Numbered from the stretch's first letter, positions 36,539-45,890 are shown. The stretch: DNA of 64,000 nucleotides from Bacteroidota bacterium (GCA_019638705.1 JAHBTI010000007.1:1-64000), one strand, 5' to 3'. Notes: generated from the sequence alone by a model not told the origin. Made by a program: numbers and translations.

Positions 36539-37615
36539 ATGCAACAGAATTTTGAAATGCGCACTGAAAAAAACACAATCATTCTCGGCTTAATGAGCGG
36601 CACTTCGCTTGACGGGCTTGACCTTGCGCTCTGCAAATTTTCAGGCAATTACGAATTTAAAATACTGAAAGCGAAAACCGTTTCATATTCACAGGCATGG
36701 AAAAACGGATTGAGCGGCGCACAACATTTAAGTGCGGAAAAATATTTTGAACTTCATGCGAACTACGGCAAATTTATTGCCCAAGAAATTAATTTGTTTT
36801 TGCAAGATGCTCCTGAAAAGCCTGCCGCCATTGCTTCGCACGGACACACAATTTTTCATCAACCACATTTGGGATTTTCTACGCAACTTGGTTGCGGTGC
36901 TACAATAGCTGCCAACACAGGCATTACCACCGTTTGCGATTTTAGAAGTTTAGATGTGGCAATGGGTGGACAAGGCGCGCCGCTTGTTCCCATTGGCGAT
37001 AAATTGTTGTTTGGTAATTACGCTGCTTGCCTCAACATTGGCGGCATTGCCAATATTTCCTTTGACAAAAACGGCAACCGTATTGCTTACGATATTTGCG
37101 AAGCCAATATGCTTTTAAATTTTCTTGCCGAAAAAAACGGAAAACCGTTTGACAAAAACGGCGACATGGCAAGAGCAGGAAAAATAAATTCCGATTTACT
37201 GAACGTATTAAATTCACTTTCTTATTACTCTGAAAGCGGCGCAAAATCTTTAGGGCGCGAATGGTTTGAAAAAAACACCTTGCCTTTGATTGAAAAATCT
37301 AATCTCAATACAAACGATTTACTCGCCACTTCTACCGAACACGTTGCTCAAATTATTTCCGATGAATTAAATAAAGAAAATATAAAAAACGTGTTCATCA
37401 CAGGTGGTGGTGCGTTCAATTCTTTTTTAATTGAGCGCATAACATCAAAAACAACTACTGAAATTATTCTTCCCGAAGCGCAAACAATTAATTTTAAAGA
37501 AGCACTCATTTTCGCTTTCTTAGGTTATTTGCGTTTGAATGAAACAGTAAATACATTGTCTTCCGTTACAGGCGCAAAGAGCAATAGTGTGGGGGGAGTG
37601 GTGTGTTTTATGTAG
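36539..37615 (+). CDS. anmK: Anhydro-N-acetylmuramic acid kinase
   Basis: This 358-residue kinase hydrates and phosphorylates 1,6-anhydro-MurNAc and so recycles cell wall. The N-terminal ATP-site sequence IILGLMSGTSLDGLDLAL, HGHTIFHQP, the GQGAPLVPIGDKLLF loop, LNIGGIANIS and FITGGGAFNSF are all present. A second ATG at 36557 may be the real start, since homologues begin close to IGLMSGTS. Its neighbours do not include murQ or other recycling genes. Confidence 0.93.
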   Translation: MQQNFEMRTEKNTIILGLMSGTSLDGLDLALCKFSGNYEFKILKAKTVSYSQAWKNGLSGAQHLSAEKYFELHANYGKFIAQEINLFLQDAPEKPAAIASHGHTIFHQPHLGFSTQLGCGATIAANTGITTVCDFRSLDVAMGGQGAPLVPIGDKLLFGNYAACLNIGGIANISFDKNGNRIAYDICEANMLLNFLAEKNGKPFDKNGDMARAGKINSDLLNVLNSLSYYSESGAKSLGREWFEKNTLPLIEKSNLNTNDLLATSTEHVAQIISDELNKENIKNVFITGGGAFNSFLIERITSKTTTEIILPEAQTINFKEALIFAFLGYLRLNETVNTLSSVTGAKSNSVGGVVCFM

Positions 37616-37620
37616 GAACA

Positions 37621-37652
37621 AAAAAGCCGCTACATTTTGGTAGCGGCTTTTG
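37621..37652. terminator. Terminator after anmK
   Basis: AAAGCCGCTAC (37623-37633) pairs perfectly with GTAGCGGCTTT (37640-37650) around a 6-base loop; T- and A-runs on both sides make it usable in both directions. Confidence 0.85.
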
Positions 37653-37658
37653 CAGCAA

Positions 37659-37692
37659 AGATTTGACAACTTTCTAAAAAGTTGCCAAATCT
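37659..37692. terminator. Hairpin of the GATTTGACAA repeat family, copy 2
   Basis: AGATTTGACAACTTT (37659-37673) pairs with the segment 37678-37692 with one mismatch. It stands five bases after the end of the RND permease gene and may be its terminator; it is nearly the same as the hairpin at 2386-2419. Confidence 0.75.
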
Positions 37693-37697
37693 CAATA

Positions 37698-40600
37698 TTA
37701 ATAATCCAAATCCCCGTATTCAATTTTCTTTCCTGTGATTTTCATAATCAATTGTAAAATCATAACGAAGAACGGAATGTACATTAACACGATTGGCAAA
37801 TCAAAATGTTTAAGAATAATAATTGATTTGCGTTTTAAGCGTTCGGTGATTAAATACATACTCGGAATGAGCAACAGGGTTAAAAGTGTTGCAAACAATA
37901 AGCCGAAAATCATTGCCCAGCCTAAAGGACCAAAGAACGCTACGTTATCGCCGCCAAAGAAAATGTGCGGGTTAAACTCGCTGAACAAAGTTTCAAAATT
38001 GATGTTTAAGCCTACCGCCAAAGGAATTAAACCGAGAATGGCAGCCGTTGCGGTTAAAATTACAGGTGTCATACGAGTACGCCCCGCTTCCACAGTTGCT
38101 TCGTAGAGGCTCATGCCACCTTCGCGGGCAAACTCTGCAAACTCAACCAGCAAAATACCGTTACGCACCACAATTCCGCCAAGCGCAATAATACCCACGC
38201 CTGTCATTACAATGCTGATGTCCATTTTGAAAATACTCAAACCGAGAATAACGCCAATGATACTGAATATAATTTCCGACAAAATAATGAGCGGTTTGCC
38301 GAGCGAGTTAAACAAGCCCACCAACACCAACATCATTAAACCAATGGCAATTAAAAACGCAGTTCCCAAAAAGCCTGCGGTTTCAGCCTGGTCAGCTTCC
38401 TGTCCGCCAAACACAACCGTTACACCGCTTGCAGGTTGATAGGTTTTCAGCACTTTTTTTACATTGTTCGCTACTTCGTTTCCGTTGTAGTTTGCCAACA
38501 CATCGCTTGACAAAGTAATAATCCGCATATTGTTTTGGCGTTTAATACCCGCGTAAGTGTAATCGTAACGAATGTTGCTCAACGCTGAAATAGGTACGTT
38601 GCGCACTTGTCCGCCCATGTTCATATCGCGGAACACAATTTTTAAATTGCGGATTGTTTCAATGTCTGAGCGTTGGTCGTACTGATAACGTAACTGCACA
38701 GGATATTCATCGTCCACATCGCGGAATTTTGTGGCTTCGTTTCCATACACCGCGCTGCGAATTTCCATTGCCACCTGCGCCAACGACAAGCCTTCGCGCA
38801 ACACCCGCTCGCGGTCAATGTCAAACACAATTTCGGGTTTGTTGCTCACAAAATCAGATTTCAAATTATCAAGCCCTTTAATGCCCGATTTGCCAACCAA
38901 CTTTTTCACCTCATCAGAAGTTTTCAAAAGTGCTTCCAAATCTTCGCCTGTAATTTCAATGGTAACAGGCTTGGCTTGCGGAGGACCCGATACTTCTTGG
39001 TTCACCACAATTTCAACGCCGGGCAAATCCCATTGCAGCTTTTGTAGTTTATCCAAATACTCCGATGTTGATTTTCCGTGCCGTTCTTCAAACTCCACAA
39101 AGGCAATGGAAACTTTTCCCTTGTTGGGGTACGAGTTTTGGTCTTGGTCGCGCGGGTCGCTTGTACCAATGGTTACGTTGGAAATGATAGATTCCACAAT
39201 CGGGTCGTTGGCATCAATTACCGTATTAATTTTTGCTTCCACTTTGCGCATGGTGGCGTTGGTAATGTTCGGGTCAGTGCCTTCGGGTAATTTCACATAA
39301 ATGTAAATATTGTTCGGGTCGCCCTGTCCGAAAAAACCAACTTTTGGCTGACGCACCGCAAACAACACAATAGCTGCTACAAACGAGATGCCCACATAAC
39401 CCAACACCCGCCAAGGTCTGCGCAAACACCATTCTAATATTCTTGTATAAAAGGCTATGAATTTAGGCCATATACGGAATTGCCATGCTTCAATGGCTTT
39501 GTATAACCACAGGCGGTGAGCAACCATAAACAAACCAAGAAAAATAACAAAGTTGCCAATGCCGTGATTTCCGCCAATGTGTGCCACAAGTGCAACCAAA
39601 GCGTAAAGCCCTAATTGCATATAGGCTTTTTTGGTTAATCGTCCGTGATTTTTTGCTTCTTCTTCGTGAGGTTTCATAAAATCAACCGCAAACACGGGAT
39701 TGATAATATAAGCTACAACTAACGATGCCAACAAGGAAATAATTAATGTTACAGGTAAAAAGTACATAAACTTACCAATGATGCCGGGCCAAAACACCAA
39801 TGGAATAAAGGGCGCAAGCGTGGTGATTGTTCCCGAAAGCACAGGCATAAACACTTCGCCTACGGCACGTTTGGCAGCAGTTTTAATCGGCAGCTTTCCG
39901 TTGTCAAAAATGCGGTGCGTGTTTTCAATTACCACAATGGCATCGTCCACCACAATACCAAGTGCGAGAATAAACGAGAACAGCACAATCATGTTGAGCG
40001 AAAAACCGAACGTTGGAATTATCATAAAGGCAATGAACATGGACAATGGCACGGAAAGTGCCACAAACAGCGCATTGGTTACACCCATAAAAAACATCAG
40101 CACAATGGTTACCAGCACAAAACCGATAATGATTGTATTGATTAAATCGTGAAGCGTTACTTTGGTTTTGGCACTTTGGTCGCCGCTGTAATTTACTTCC
40201 AAATCTGCGGGCAAACGTTTCTGTGCTTTCATTTCGGCGGTTTTTGCTTTAATGTTGTCGGCAGCATCAATCAGGTTTTCGCCCGAGCGTTTAATAACGT
40301 TGAGCGTAATTACATTTTTTCCTTTTGAAGATGAAAAACTTTCCTGCTCTTTAAAATCGTCTTTTACTTCGGCAATGTCGCGTAAAAATAATTTTGCGCC
40401 AACCTGAGAAGTAACCACAATGTTTTCAATTTCTTTCGGGTCTTTGTATTCGCCTTTAATGCTCAACGTTGGTTTCATGCCGTTCAGCGGAACGTTACCG
40501 CCTGTGATAGCGATGTTTTCGCGGGAAATTGCGCCTGCAATATCGCCAAAGGTTAATTGCGCGGCTTGCATTTTATACGCATCAATGTTTACCTGAATTT

Positions 40601-41165
40601 CACGTTCGGGTGCACCAACCAAGCGTATTTCGTTTATTTCTTTCAGGCTCTCAAATTCGTCCTGCATATCTTCGGCGTATTTTTTCAACTGCTTCATGTC
40701 GTAGTTGCCCGCAATGTTGATATACATAATCGGAATTTCAGAAAAGGCAATTTCTTTAATCATCGGCTCTTTGGTAAGCGTGGCAGGCATATCGGCGCGT
40801 GCTTCATCAACCGCATCTTTCACTTTTTGCTTTGCCACATCTACTTTTACGTTGGTGTGAAATTCAATAATAATTACCGACACATCTTGCATAGAGGTGC
40901 TTGTAAATTTTTTAACGCCTGAAACAGATTTCAAACGTTTTTCAATCGGTTTGGTAATGGTGTTTTCAATGTTGGTTGGAGAGTTACCGCCGTTTACGGT
41001 GTTTACATAAATGGTAGGAATGGTGATGTCGGGAAATTGTTCTTTCGGCAACTTGTTGTATGCCATAATACCCGCAAAGCAAATAAAAATGGTGAGGAGA
41101 TATACCGCCAGTTTATTGTCTATTGCCCAGTTTGAGGGTTTAAATTCTTTTATTTTATCCTTCAT
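37698..41165 (-). CDS. RND family efflux permease
   Basis: This is a 1155-residue inner-membrane pump of the AcrB/HAE1 type driven by protons. Typical parts are the first helix (LAVYLLTIFICFAGIMAYNKLP), porter domains, the TM4 proton-relay LGIVVDDAIVVIENTHRIF, and a second half that repeats the plan (GGIVVRNGILLVEFAEFAREGG). It is longer than classical AcrB because of an extra hydrophobic segment between the two halves (about residues 515-560, LGLYALVALVAHIGGNHGIG). The substrate is unknown. It is the last gene of tetR-tolC-adaptor-permease, separated from the adaptor by a hairpin repeat. Confidence 0.94.
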   Translation of the reverse strand: MKDKIKEFKPSNWAIDNKLAVYLLTIFICFAGIMAYNKLPKEQFPDITIPTIYVNTVNGGNSPTNIENTITKPIEKRLKSVSGVKKFTSTSMQDVSVIIIEFHTNVKVDVAKQKVKDAVDEARADMPATLTKEPMIKEIAFSEIPIMYINIAGNYDMKQLKKYAEDMQDEFESLKEINEIRLVGAPEREIQVNIDAYKMQAAQLTFGDIAGAISRENIAITGGNVPLNGMKPTLSIKGEYKDPKEIENIVVTSQVGAKLFLRDIAEVKDDFKEQESFSSSKGKNVITLNVIKRSGENLIDAADNIKAKTAEMKAQKRLPADLEVNYSGDQSAKTKVTLHDLINTIIIGFVLVTIVLMFFMGVTNALFVALSVPLSMFIAFMIIPTFGFSLNMIVLFSFILALGIVVDDAIVVIENTHRIFDNGKLPIKTAAKRAVGEVFMPVLSGTITTLAPFIPLVFWPGIIGKFMYFLPVTLIISLLASLVVAYIINPVFAVDFMKPHEEEAKNHGRLTKKAYMQLGLYALVALVAHIGGNHGIGNFVIFLGLFMVAHRLWLYKAIEAWQFRIWPKFIAFYTRILEWCLRRPWRVLGYVGISFVAAIVLFAVRQPKVGFFGQGDPNNIYIYVKLPEGTDPNITNATMRKVEAKINTVIDANDPIVESIISNVTIGTSDPRDQDQNSYPNKGKVSIAFVEFEERHGKSTSEYLDKLQKLQWDLPGVEIVVNQEVSGPPQAKPVTIEITGEDLEALLKTSDEVKKLVGKSGIKGLDNLKSDFVSNKPEIVFDIDRERVLREGLSLAQVAMEIRSAVYGNEATKFRDVDDEYPVQLRYQYDQRSDIETIRNLKIVFRDMNMGGQVRNVPISALSNIRYDYTYAGIKRQNNMRIITLSSDVLANYNGNEVANNVKKVLKTYQPASGVTVVFGGQEADQAETAGFLGTAFLIAIGLMMLVLVGLFNSLGKPLIILSEIIFSIIGVILGLSIFKMDISIVMTGVGIIALGGIVVRNGILLVEFAEFAREGGMSLYEATVEAGRTRMTPVILTATAAILGLIPLAVGLNINFETLFSEFNPHIFFGGDNVAFFGPLGWAMIFGLLFATLLTLLLIPSMYLITERLKRKSIIILKHFDLPIVLMYIPFFVMILQLIMKITGKKIEYGDLDY

Positions 41166-41190
41166 GATTTTTTGTTTTTAATTTTTTTCT

Positions 41191-41268
41191 TGACACAGAG
41201 AAACAGAGGCTCTGAGGCACGGAGCTGATTTTGTCTGTGTTCTCTGTGCTTCTGTACCTCTGTGTTTG
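41191..41268. repeat. CACAGAGG-type hairpin repeat, copy A3, inside the efflux operon
   Basis: GACACAGAGAAACAGAGGC... at the left and ...CTTCTGTACCTCTGTGT at the right can pair over most of their length. It fills 78 of the 103 bases between adaptor and permease genes and ends at the adaptor's stop codon. Confidence 0.8.
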
Positions 41269-42378
41269 TTATTTTGAAACAATTTTTGTGCCGTCAATAA
41301 TTAAGTCGTAGCCTGCGGTAATGAGTTTGTCGCCTGTTTTCAATCCGCTTGTTACTTCGGCGTAGCCGCTGTATTCGTGTCCGAGTGTAACCATTTTTTG
41401 AACGGCAGTTCCGTTTTCGTCAATCATCACAAAACTTCCTTCGCTTGATTTTTGAATGTACTTAACAGGAATTACCAACACAGGCACGGGCGAAACGTAA
41501 TCATTCACTTTTAATCGTGCCACCGTATTCGGGTGATATTCTTTTTTGCCGTCTAACAGGGCTTCAATGGCAAAGGTGCGCGTCATAGGATTAATGGCAC
41601 GCGAAGCGTAATTAATTTTTGTGGTAACAGAATCTTTCATGTCAGGAAAAATGGCAATGACTTCGCTTCCGTTTTTCACGCGGGTAGAATAAGATTCTGA
41701 CATATCGGCTTTTAATTTTAAGTTAGAAAAGTTTACAACGGTGATAACGCCCATTTGCGGAGCTGCCATTTGTCCGATTTTTAAGTTTATCAAATCCACC
41801 GTTCCGTCAATCGGAGAAATAATTTTACTCATGCGAATTTGCTCCTGCATAGCGGCAATTTTCTTTTCTAAACTTTCTTTGTTGGTTTTTGCTTGCAGGT
41901 ATTGAATTTCAGTTCCAATTTTTTGTTCCCACAAATTTTTTTGTTTTTCATACACCTGGCTTACCAAATCTAAATTGGTTTGCAAATCGGCAATTTGTTG
42001 TTGAGTGGCACGCGAGTCTGTTTCAGCCAGCACATCGCCTTTACTTACACGGTTGCCGACTTTTACGTTAATTTTTGTAACCGTGCCGGGCATTTCGGTT
42101 GAAAGAGAAACGCTTTCGTCCGCGTCCACATGACCCTGCACTTCAAGGTAAGTTTTAAAAATTTGCGGTTGCAGTTCCACAGTTAAAACTTCGGTACGTT
42201 TTTCGTTGTCGCCTGTGGTGTCTGTTTTTGCTACCTCTTCTTCCAAAGCCGTAATTTTAGCTTCCAAGTCGGCGCGTTGAGATTTTAATTTTTCCAATTG
42301 CGCTTTCGGGTCTTTTGAACCACCGCCGCAAGCAGCTATAAACACAGCCATGGCAAGCATGAGTATTGAATTTTTCAT
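41269..42378 (-). CDS. RND efflux periplasmic adaptor lipoprotein
   Basis: This 369-residue membrane fusion protein links pump and outer-membrane channel. It has a lipoprotein signal (LAMAVFIAACGGG), a coiled coil near the N-terminus (AQLEKLKSQRADLEAKITALEEEVAK), a lipoyl half-motif (VTKINVKVGNRVSKGDVLAETD), a hairpin helix region and the second lipoyl half (ISPIDGTVDLINLKIGQ), then the beta-barrel. The ATG that gives the lipoprotein signal is preferred to one 27 bases upstream. Its leader has a G-poor CTAAGAACTAAAAA sequence. Confidence 0.92.
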   Translation of the reverse strand: MKNSILMLAMAVFIAACGGGSKDPKAQLEKLKSQRADLEAKITALEEEVAKTDTTGDNEKRTEVLTVELQPQIFKTYLEVQGHVDADESVSLSTEMPGTVTKINVKVGNRVSKGDVLAETDSRATQQQIADLQTNLDLVSQVYEKQKNLWEQKIGTEIQYLQAKTNKESLEKKIAAMQEQIRMSKIISPIDGTVDLINLKIGQMAAPQMGVITVVNFSNLKLKADMSESYSTRVKNGSEVIAIFPDMKDSVTTKINYASRAINPMTRTFAIEALLDGKKEYHPNTVARLKVNDYVSPVPVLVIPVKYIQKSSEGSFVMIDENGTAVQKMVTLGHEYSGYAEVTSGLKTGDKLITAGYDLIIDGTKIVSK

Positions 42379-42449
42379 TGTTGATTTATTTATTAAAGTT
42401 GTCATATAATTTAATTTTAAATTTTTAGTTCTTAGTTTTTAATAAGTTG

Positions 42450-43820
42450 TTATTTCCCCAACGCTCCTGTTGCTTTTAAATAATCGGTTTTATAGATGAG
42501 CATTTCGTATAAAGCGTTGTAATAATTTGTTTCGGCTTCGCGCAAAGAGGCTTGTGCGTTTACCACTTCCAAATTAGAGCCTACACCCTGTGCGTATTTT
42601 TTTTGCGACACATCAAATACCTGTTGTGCCAAATCTATGTTACGTTTGTTTACCGCAAAAGTTTTCAGCGCATTGTTGTACGAAATGGCGGCGGTGCTTG
42701 CTTCCATTTGCGCGCCGAGTTCCAAATTTTTTAACGTTTGCTCGTTTTTTAATGCCGTAATTTTTGATTGCTGAATTTTGTAGTGGCGTTGCAAACCGTC
42801 AAAAATATTTACGTTGAGCTGCACACCAACAATAAATGCAGGATACCATTGTTTTACCGCATTGTTTTTATCGGTTTCAAAAAAGTTTAAATTCGGGCGC
42901 ATAGAGTTGTATTGAAGGCTTCCAAAAGCTGCCAGTGTTGGCATATAGCCCCATTTCAGTCGTTTTACATCAATGTTGTATAAACTTTGCTGTGCGGTGA
43001 GTAACTGATAATCGGCGCGTTTGGTAATATCAATTTCCGAAACGGGCTGTTCGGTGCTTAAATCATCGGAATAATTCAAATTGTCAGTTAAACTGATTGG
43101 CAAAGAAATTTTATAGCCCATTTGAAACTTCAATAAATTTTCGCCAAGGCTAAGAAATTGCGTTACTTTTTCTTTTTCGGTTACTAAATTATTTTGCGAT
43201 ACTTCCAAACGCTGTACATCAATCAGCTCTACAAAACCCTGTTGGTTCATGGCTTTTAGCTCATCTAAGGTTTTTGATAATTTCTCTACGTTGGCATCAA
43301 GCAATTTTAAGCGCGACTGATTTACCAGCACACCGTAATAGGCTTTTGTAACCTGCGCCACCAATTCGTCTTTTGAACGGTTTTTGTTTACACGCGCCAA
43401 GTTGAGATATTCTTTTGAGGCTTTTAATCCGAACAAATAATCGGCACTAAACAACAATTGTTGCGCGCTTATACCTGCTGTTGCATTGTATTGAATACCG
43501 AATTTTACGCCCATGTATGCATCTGAAGGTGCGGTAGGTACAAAAGCACTCATAGGAATAATTTGTGTGGGAAATTCCAAATAATCTTTAAAATCAATGC
43601 TTCCGTTTATTTGCGGTAAGCCCATACCGGCAATTTCTTTTCGGCGGTAATCTGCGCTTTTATAGTCTAATTCCGAAGTTTGATAATTGGGACTGTTTTT
43701 CATTGCATATTCAATCGCTTCCTGCAAACTGAAATTTGTTTTGTCGGCTTCCTGCGCCTGTGTGTGAAACGCCGTTACTGCTATGGCGAGTAAGAGCGTG
43801 TATTTTTTGAGAGGTATCAT
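42450..43820 (-). CDS. TolC family outer-membrane channel
   Basis: This 456-residue outer-membrane efflux protein has a signal peptide (YTLLLAIAVTAFHTQAQ) and two repeated TolC halves: SLQEAIEYAMKNSPNYQTSELD at the start and VSQKKYAQGVGSNLEVVNAQASLREAETNYYNALYEMLIYKTDYLKATG-like helices at the end. It should form the trimeric exit duct for the pump encoded downstream. The leader before its ATG carries CTAAAAACTAAAGACTAAAA, similar to the adaptor leader. Confidence 0.92.
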   Translation of the reverse strand: MIPLKKYTLLLAIAVTAFHTQAQEADKTNFSLQEAIEYAMKNSPNYQTSELDYKSADYRRKEIAGMGLPQINGSIDFKDYLEFPTQIIPMSAFVPTAPSDAYMGVKFGIQYNATAGISAQQLLFSADYLFGLKASKEYLNLARVNKNRSKDELVAQVTKAYYGVLVNQSRLKLLDANVEKLSKTLDELKAMNQQGFVELIDVQRLEVSQNNLVTEKEKVTQFLSLGENLLKFQMGYKISLPISLTDNLNYSDDLSTEQPVSEIDITKRADYQLLTAQQSLYNIDVKRLKWGYMPTLAAFGSLQYNSMRPNLNFFETDKNNAVKQWYPAFIVGVQLNVNIFDGLQRHYKIQQSKITALKNEQTLKNLELGAQMEASTAAISYNNALKTFAVNKRNIDLAQQVFDVSQKKYAQGVGSNLEVVNAQASLREAETNYYNALYEMLIYKTDYLKATGALGK

Positions 43821-43865
43821 ATATTAGTTGAAAGTTTTTAGTCTTTAGTTTTTAGTTGCAAAGTT

Positions 43866-43897
43866 CATTTTCAAATTGCCACATTTTCAAATTGTCA
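43866..43897. repeat. Tandem 16-base repeat between tetR and tolC
   Basis: CATTTTCAAATTGCCA (43866-43881) is followed directly by CATTTTCAAATTGTCA (43882-43897), identical at 15 of 16 positions. It lies 8 bases after the end of tetR. Confidence 0.85.
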
Positions 43898-43904
43898 TAT
43901 TAAA

Positions 43905-44522
43905 TTAATGTTCTTCGTCTTTTATTTTTTTGTAATTATTAATGAGCTTGTGTCCTTTCACGGTGCAAATGCCGTAAATAAACATATCCAATAAAAATTC
44001 GTTTGCTTTAATAAAGCCAATGCGTTCAAACGAAAAATAATCGCTGAACATGAGCATATCTATTTGCGCCATGCGGTAACGTGCCACTAATTCTTCGCTA
44101 ATGTCTTCGCGATACACGCCTGCGGCTTTTCCCGCTTTAATGTTGGCGTTAATTTCTTTCTGTGCGTTTTTATCCTTAAAGTCCTTAAACTTTTCGTAAG
44201 CCTTAGGATACAGTTTTTGCAAATCCAAAAAGAATACAGGATTAATGTTCTGCATCATGTCGCATATCTTTTCCGAAATCAACATAACATGATGAATGGG
44301 GTCTTTGGCTTGGATTTTAACTTCATTAAATTTTTCCACTTGTTTTTTAAGTTCAACATCTGTTAAATAATTTACCAATTCGTCTTTTACGCTGTAATAC
44401 TGATAAATTGTTTTTTTTGACATACCTAATTCCTTAGCTATATCGTCCATAGTAACGTGCTTAATGCCGTATTTAAAAAACAATTCCAGCGCGGTTTTTT
44501 GTATTTTTTCTTCGGGTGTCAT
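43905..44522 (-). CDS. TetR/AcrR family repressor of the efflux operon
   Basis: This 205-residue regulator has an N-terminal helix-turn-helix (TALELFFKYGIKHVTMDDIAKELGMSKKTIYQYYSVKDELV, residues about 7-50) and a helical ligand domain. It is the first gene of the operon with tolC, adaptor and permease, so it most likely represses the pump until an inducer binds. An ATG 114 bases upstream lies beyond the promoter and is rejected. An inverted repeat overlaps the promoter and suggests self-control. Confidence 0.9.
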   Translation of the reverse strand: MTPEEKIQKTALELFFKYGIKHVTMDDIAKELGMSKKTIYQYYSVKDELVNYLTDVELKKQVEKFNEVKIQAKDPIHHVMLISEKICDMMQNINPVFFLDLQKLYPKAYEKFKDFKDKNAQKEINANIKAGKAAGVYREDISEELVARYRMAQIDMLMFSDYFSFERIGFIKANEFLLDMFIYGICTVKGHKLINNYKKIKDEEH

Positions 44523-44537
44523 TTTTAAAATCGGGTG

Positions 44538-44574
44538 CAAAACTATGGAAACTTTAAAAGTTGTACAAGTTTCC
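44538..44574 (-). promoter_or_regulatory. tetR promoter with overlapping inverted-repeat operator
   Basis: On the minus strand TTG (44568-44566), 20 bases, then TAGTTTTG (44545-44538) form a good Bacteroidota promoter, 15 bases before the ATG. GGAAACTT (44547-44554) and AAGTTTCC (44567-44574) are an exact inverted repeat over the spacer and -33 element, with the palindrome TTGTACAA (44561-44568) inside. Confidence 0.7.
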
Positions 44575-44611
44575 TGAAATTTTTTTATTTTTTTTGCATA
44601 TTTACACTCCC

Positions 44612-45484
44612 ATGTCAAACGATACAAATAAGGCAAAACGGAATTTCCGCGATTTTTTACGAAATAAATACAGGCTTATTTTATTGAACGATAACACCTT
44701 TGGCGAAAGTTTTTCGTTGCGCCTCTCGCCCATGAGTTTGCTGATTGCAGGTGGGGCTGTTACTATTGTAATGACCATTGTGGTAATTAGTACGGTGGCG
44801 TTTACACCCCTGCGCGAATACATTCCGGGATATGGCGATGTGGGCGAGCGCAAACAAATTATGGAACTGAATGTGCGAGCCGACAGTTTGGAAGAAGCTC
44901 TGCAAGTGCGCGAAATTTATATACAAAGCATAAAAGATGTGCTGGAGGGAAACTTGGAAACCAAAACCGACAGACCAAAACACGATACCACCGGCATTAC
45001 CGAAAAAATAAATACCAAACCGGGAAAAGCCGTAACTACCTTTAAAGAAGAATACGAAAACAACAAAGGAAATTTTAAAAGCGATGTGGTTAAGTTATCG
45101 CAATTGGGTTTGGGCGAACTGGTGTTTTTTACGCCTGCGCAGGGTTTAGTGTCCAACTCCTTTAATTCAAACGAAGAACATTTTGGTGTGGACATTGTAA
45201 CCAAACCCAACGAAAGCATTAAAAGCACGCTGGACGGAACAGTCATTTTTTCGGGCTTTTCGGCGCAAGACGGTTACGTTATTCAAATTCAGCACAACAA
45301 TAATTTAATAAGTATGTACAAGCATTGTGCCACACTTTTAAAAAATCAGGGCGAGCGTGTAAAATCGGGCGAAGCCATAGCCATTGTGGGCAACACAGGC
45401 GAGCGCAGCAAAGGTGCGCATTTGCATTTTGAATTGTGGTTTAACGGCGCGCCTGTAAATCCGCAGGAGTTTGTAGCGTTTTAA
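44612..45484 (+). CDS. Membrane-anchored M23 family peptidase
   Basis: This 290-residue protein has a cytoplasmic start, one membrane helix (SLLIAGGAVTIVMTIVVISTVAF), a coiled-coil-like stretch (LNVRADSLEEALQVREIYIQ) and a LytM/M23 domain with zinc ligands in EEHFGVDIV and GAHLHFELW. It probably cuts peptidoglycan cross-links or serves as an activator such as EnvC. The ATG at 44612 is preferred because an upstream ATG would remove the space for the promoters. It is divergent from tetR. Confidence 0.9.
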   Translation: MSNDTNKAKRNFRDFLRNKYRLILLNDNTFGESFSLRLSPMSLLIAGGAVTIVMTIVVISTVAFTPLREYIPGYGDVGERKQIMELNVRADSLEEALQVREIYIQSIKDVLEGNLETKTDRPKHDTTGITEKINTKPGKAVTTFKEEYENNKGNFKSDVVKLSQLGLGELVFFTPAQGLVSNSFNSNEEHFGVDIVTKPNESIKSTLDGTVIFSGFSAQDGYVIQIQHNNNLISMYKHCATLLKNQGERVKSGEAIAIVGNTGERSKGAHLHFELWFNGAPVNPQEFVAF

Positions 45485-45492
45485 TAAAAACA

Positions 45493-45888
45493 CTAAACCT
45501 CTTTTCTTTCATCTTTTTTAGTTTTAAATGCGTTAACTATATCGGTAACTGCGTTATAAATTTCGTCTGAATTTTTAATAAGTCCTGTGGTAACTCCTGC
45601 CTGCAATAATTGACCTAAAATTTTCTTGAAAGGCGTATCGGTATCTCCCACCAATACTTTTTTTGATAAATAGCCTGCGGCAACACTCAACGCCGTGCTT
45701 AACACGGTTTGTTTAAACGCGGGCGAAGAAGCAATACTTTTAACTCCCTGCGAAAGTAAATTGGCAGGTTTCAGTTGTTCGTACATTTTTGCAAACTCTT
45801 CTTTCAGGGTTGTTTCCTGCGCTTTGCCTGTTGTTTCAAGCGCAGCAATTTTTTCGCGAAGTGCTATGACTGATGTTGTTTTTTCCAT
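45493..45888 (-). CDS. Hypothetical protein of a membrane-stress cluster
   Basis: This 131-residue protein has an N-terminal coiled coil (VIALREKIAALETTGKAQETTLKEEFAKMYEQL) and a moderately hydrophobic middle (TVLSTALSVAAGYLSKKVLV). I know no family name. It is the last of three genes with a holin-like protein and a YtxH protein, all short and membrane-linked, an order that resembles the yqjD-yqjE-yqjK group of Proteobacteria. Confidence 0.7.
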   Translation of the reverse strand: MEKTTSVIALREKIAALETTGKAQETTLKEEFAKMYEQLKPANLLSQGVKSIASSPAFKQTVLSTALSVAAGYLSKKVLVGDTDTPFKKILGQLLQAGVTTGLIKNSDEIYNAVTDIVNAFKTKKDERKEV

Positions 45889-45890
45889 AA

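Noticed and set aside
39778..40152. Plus-strand frame opposite the RND permease
   Set aside because: Antisense shadow of conserved permease helices.
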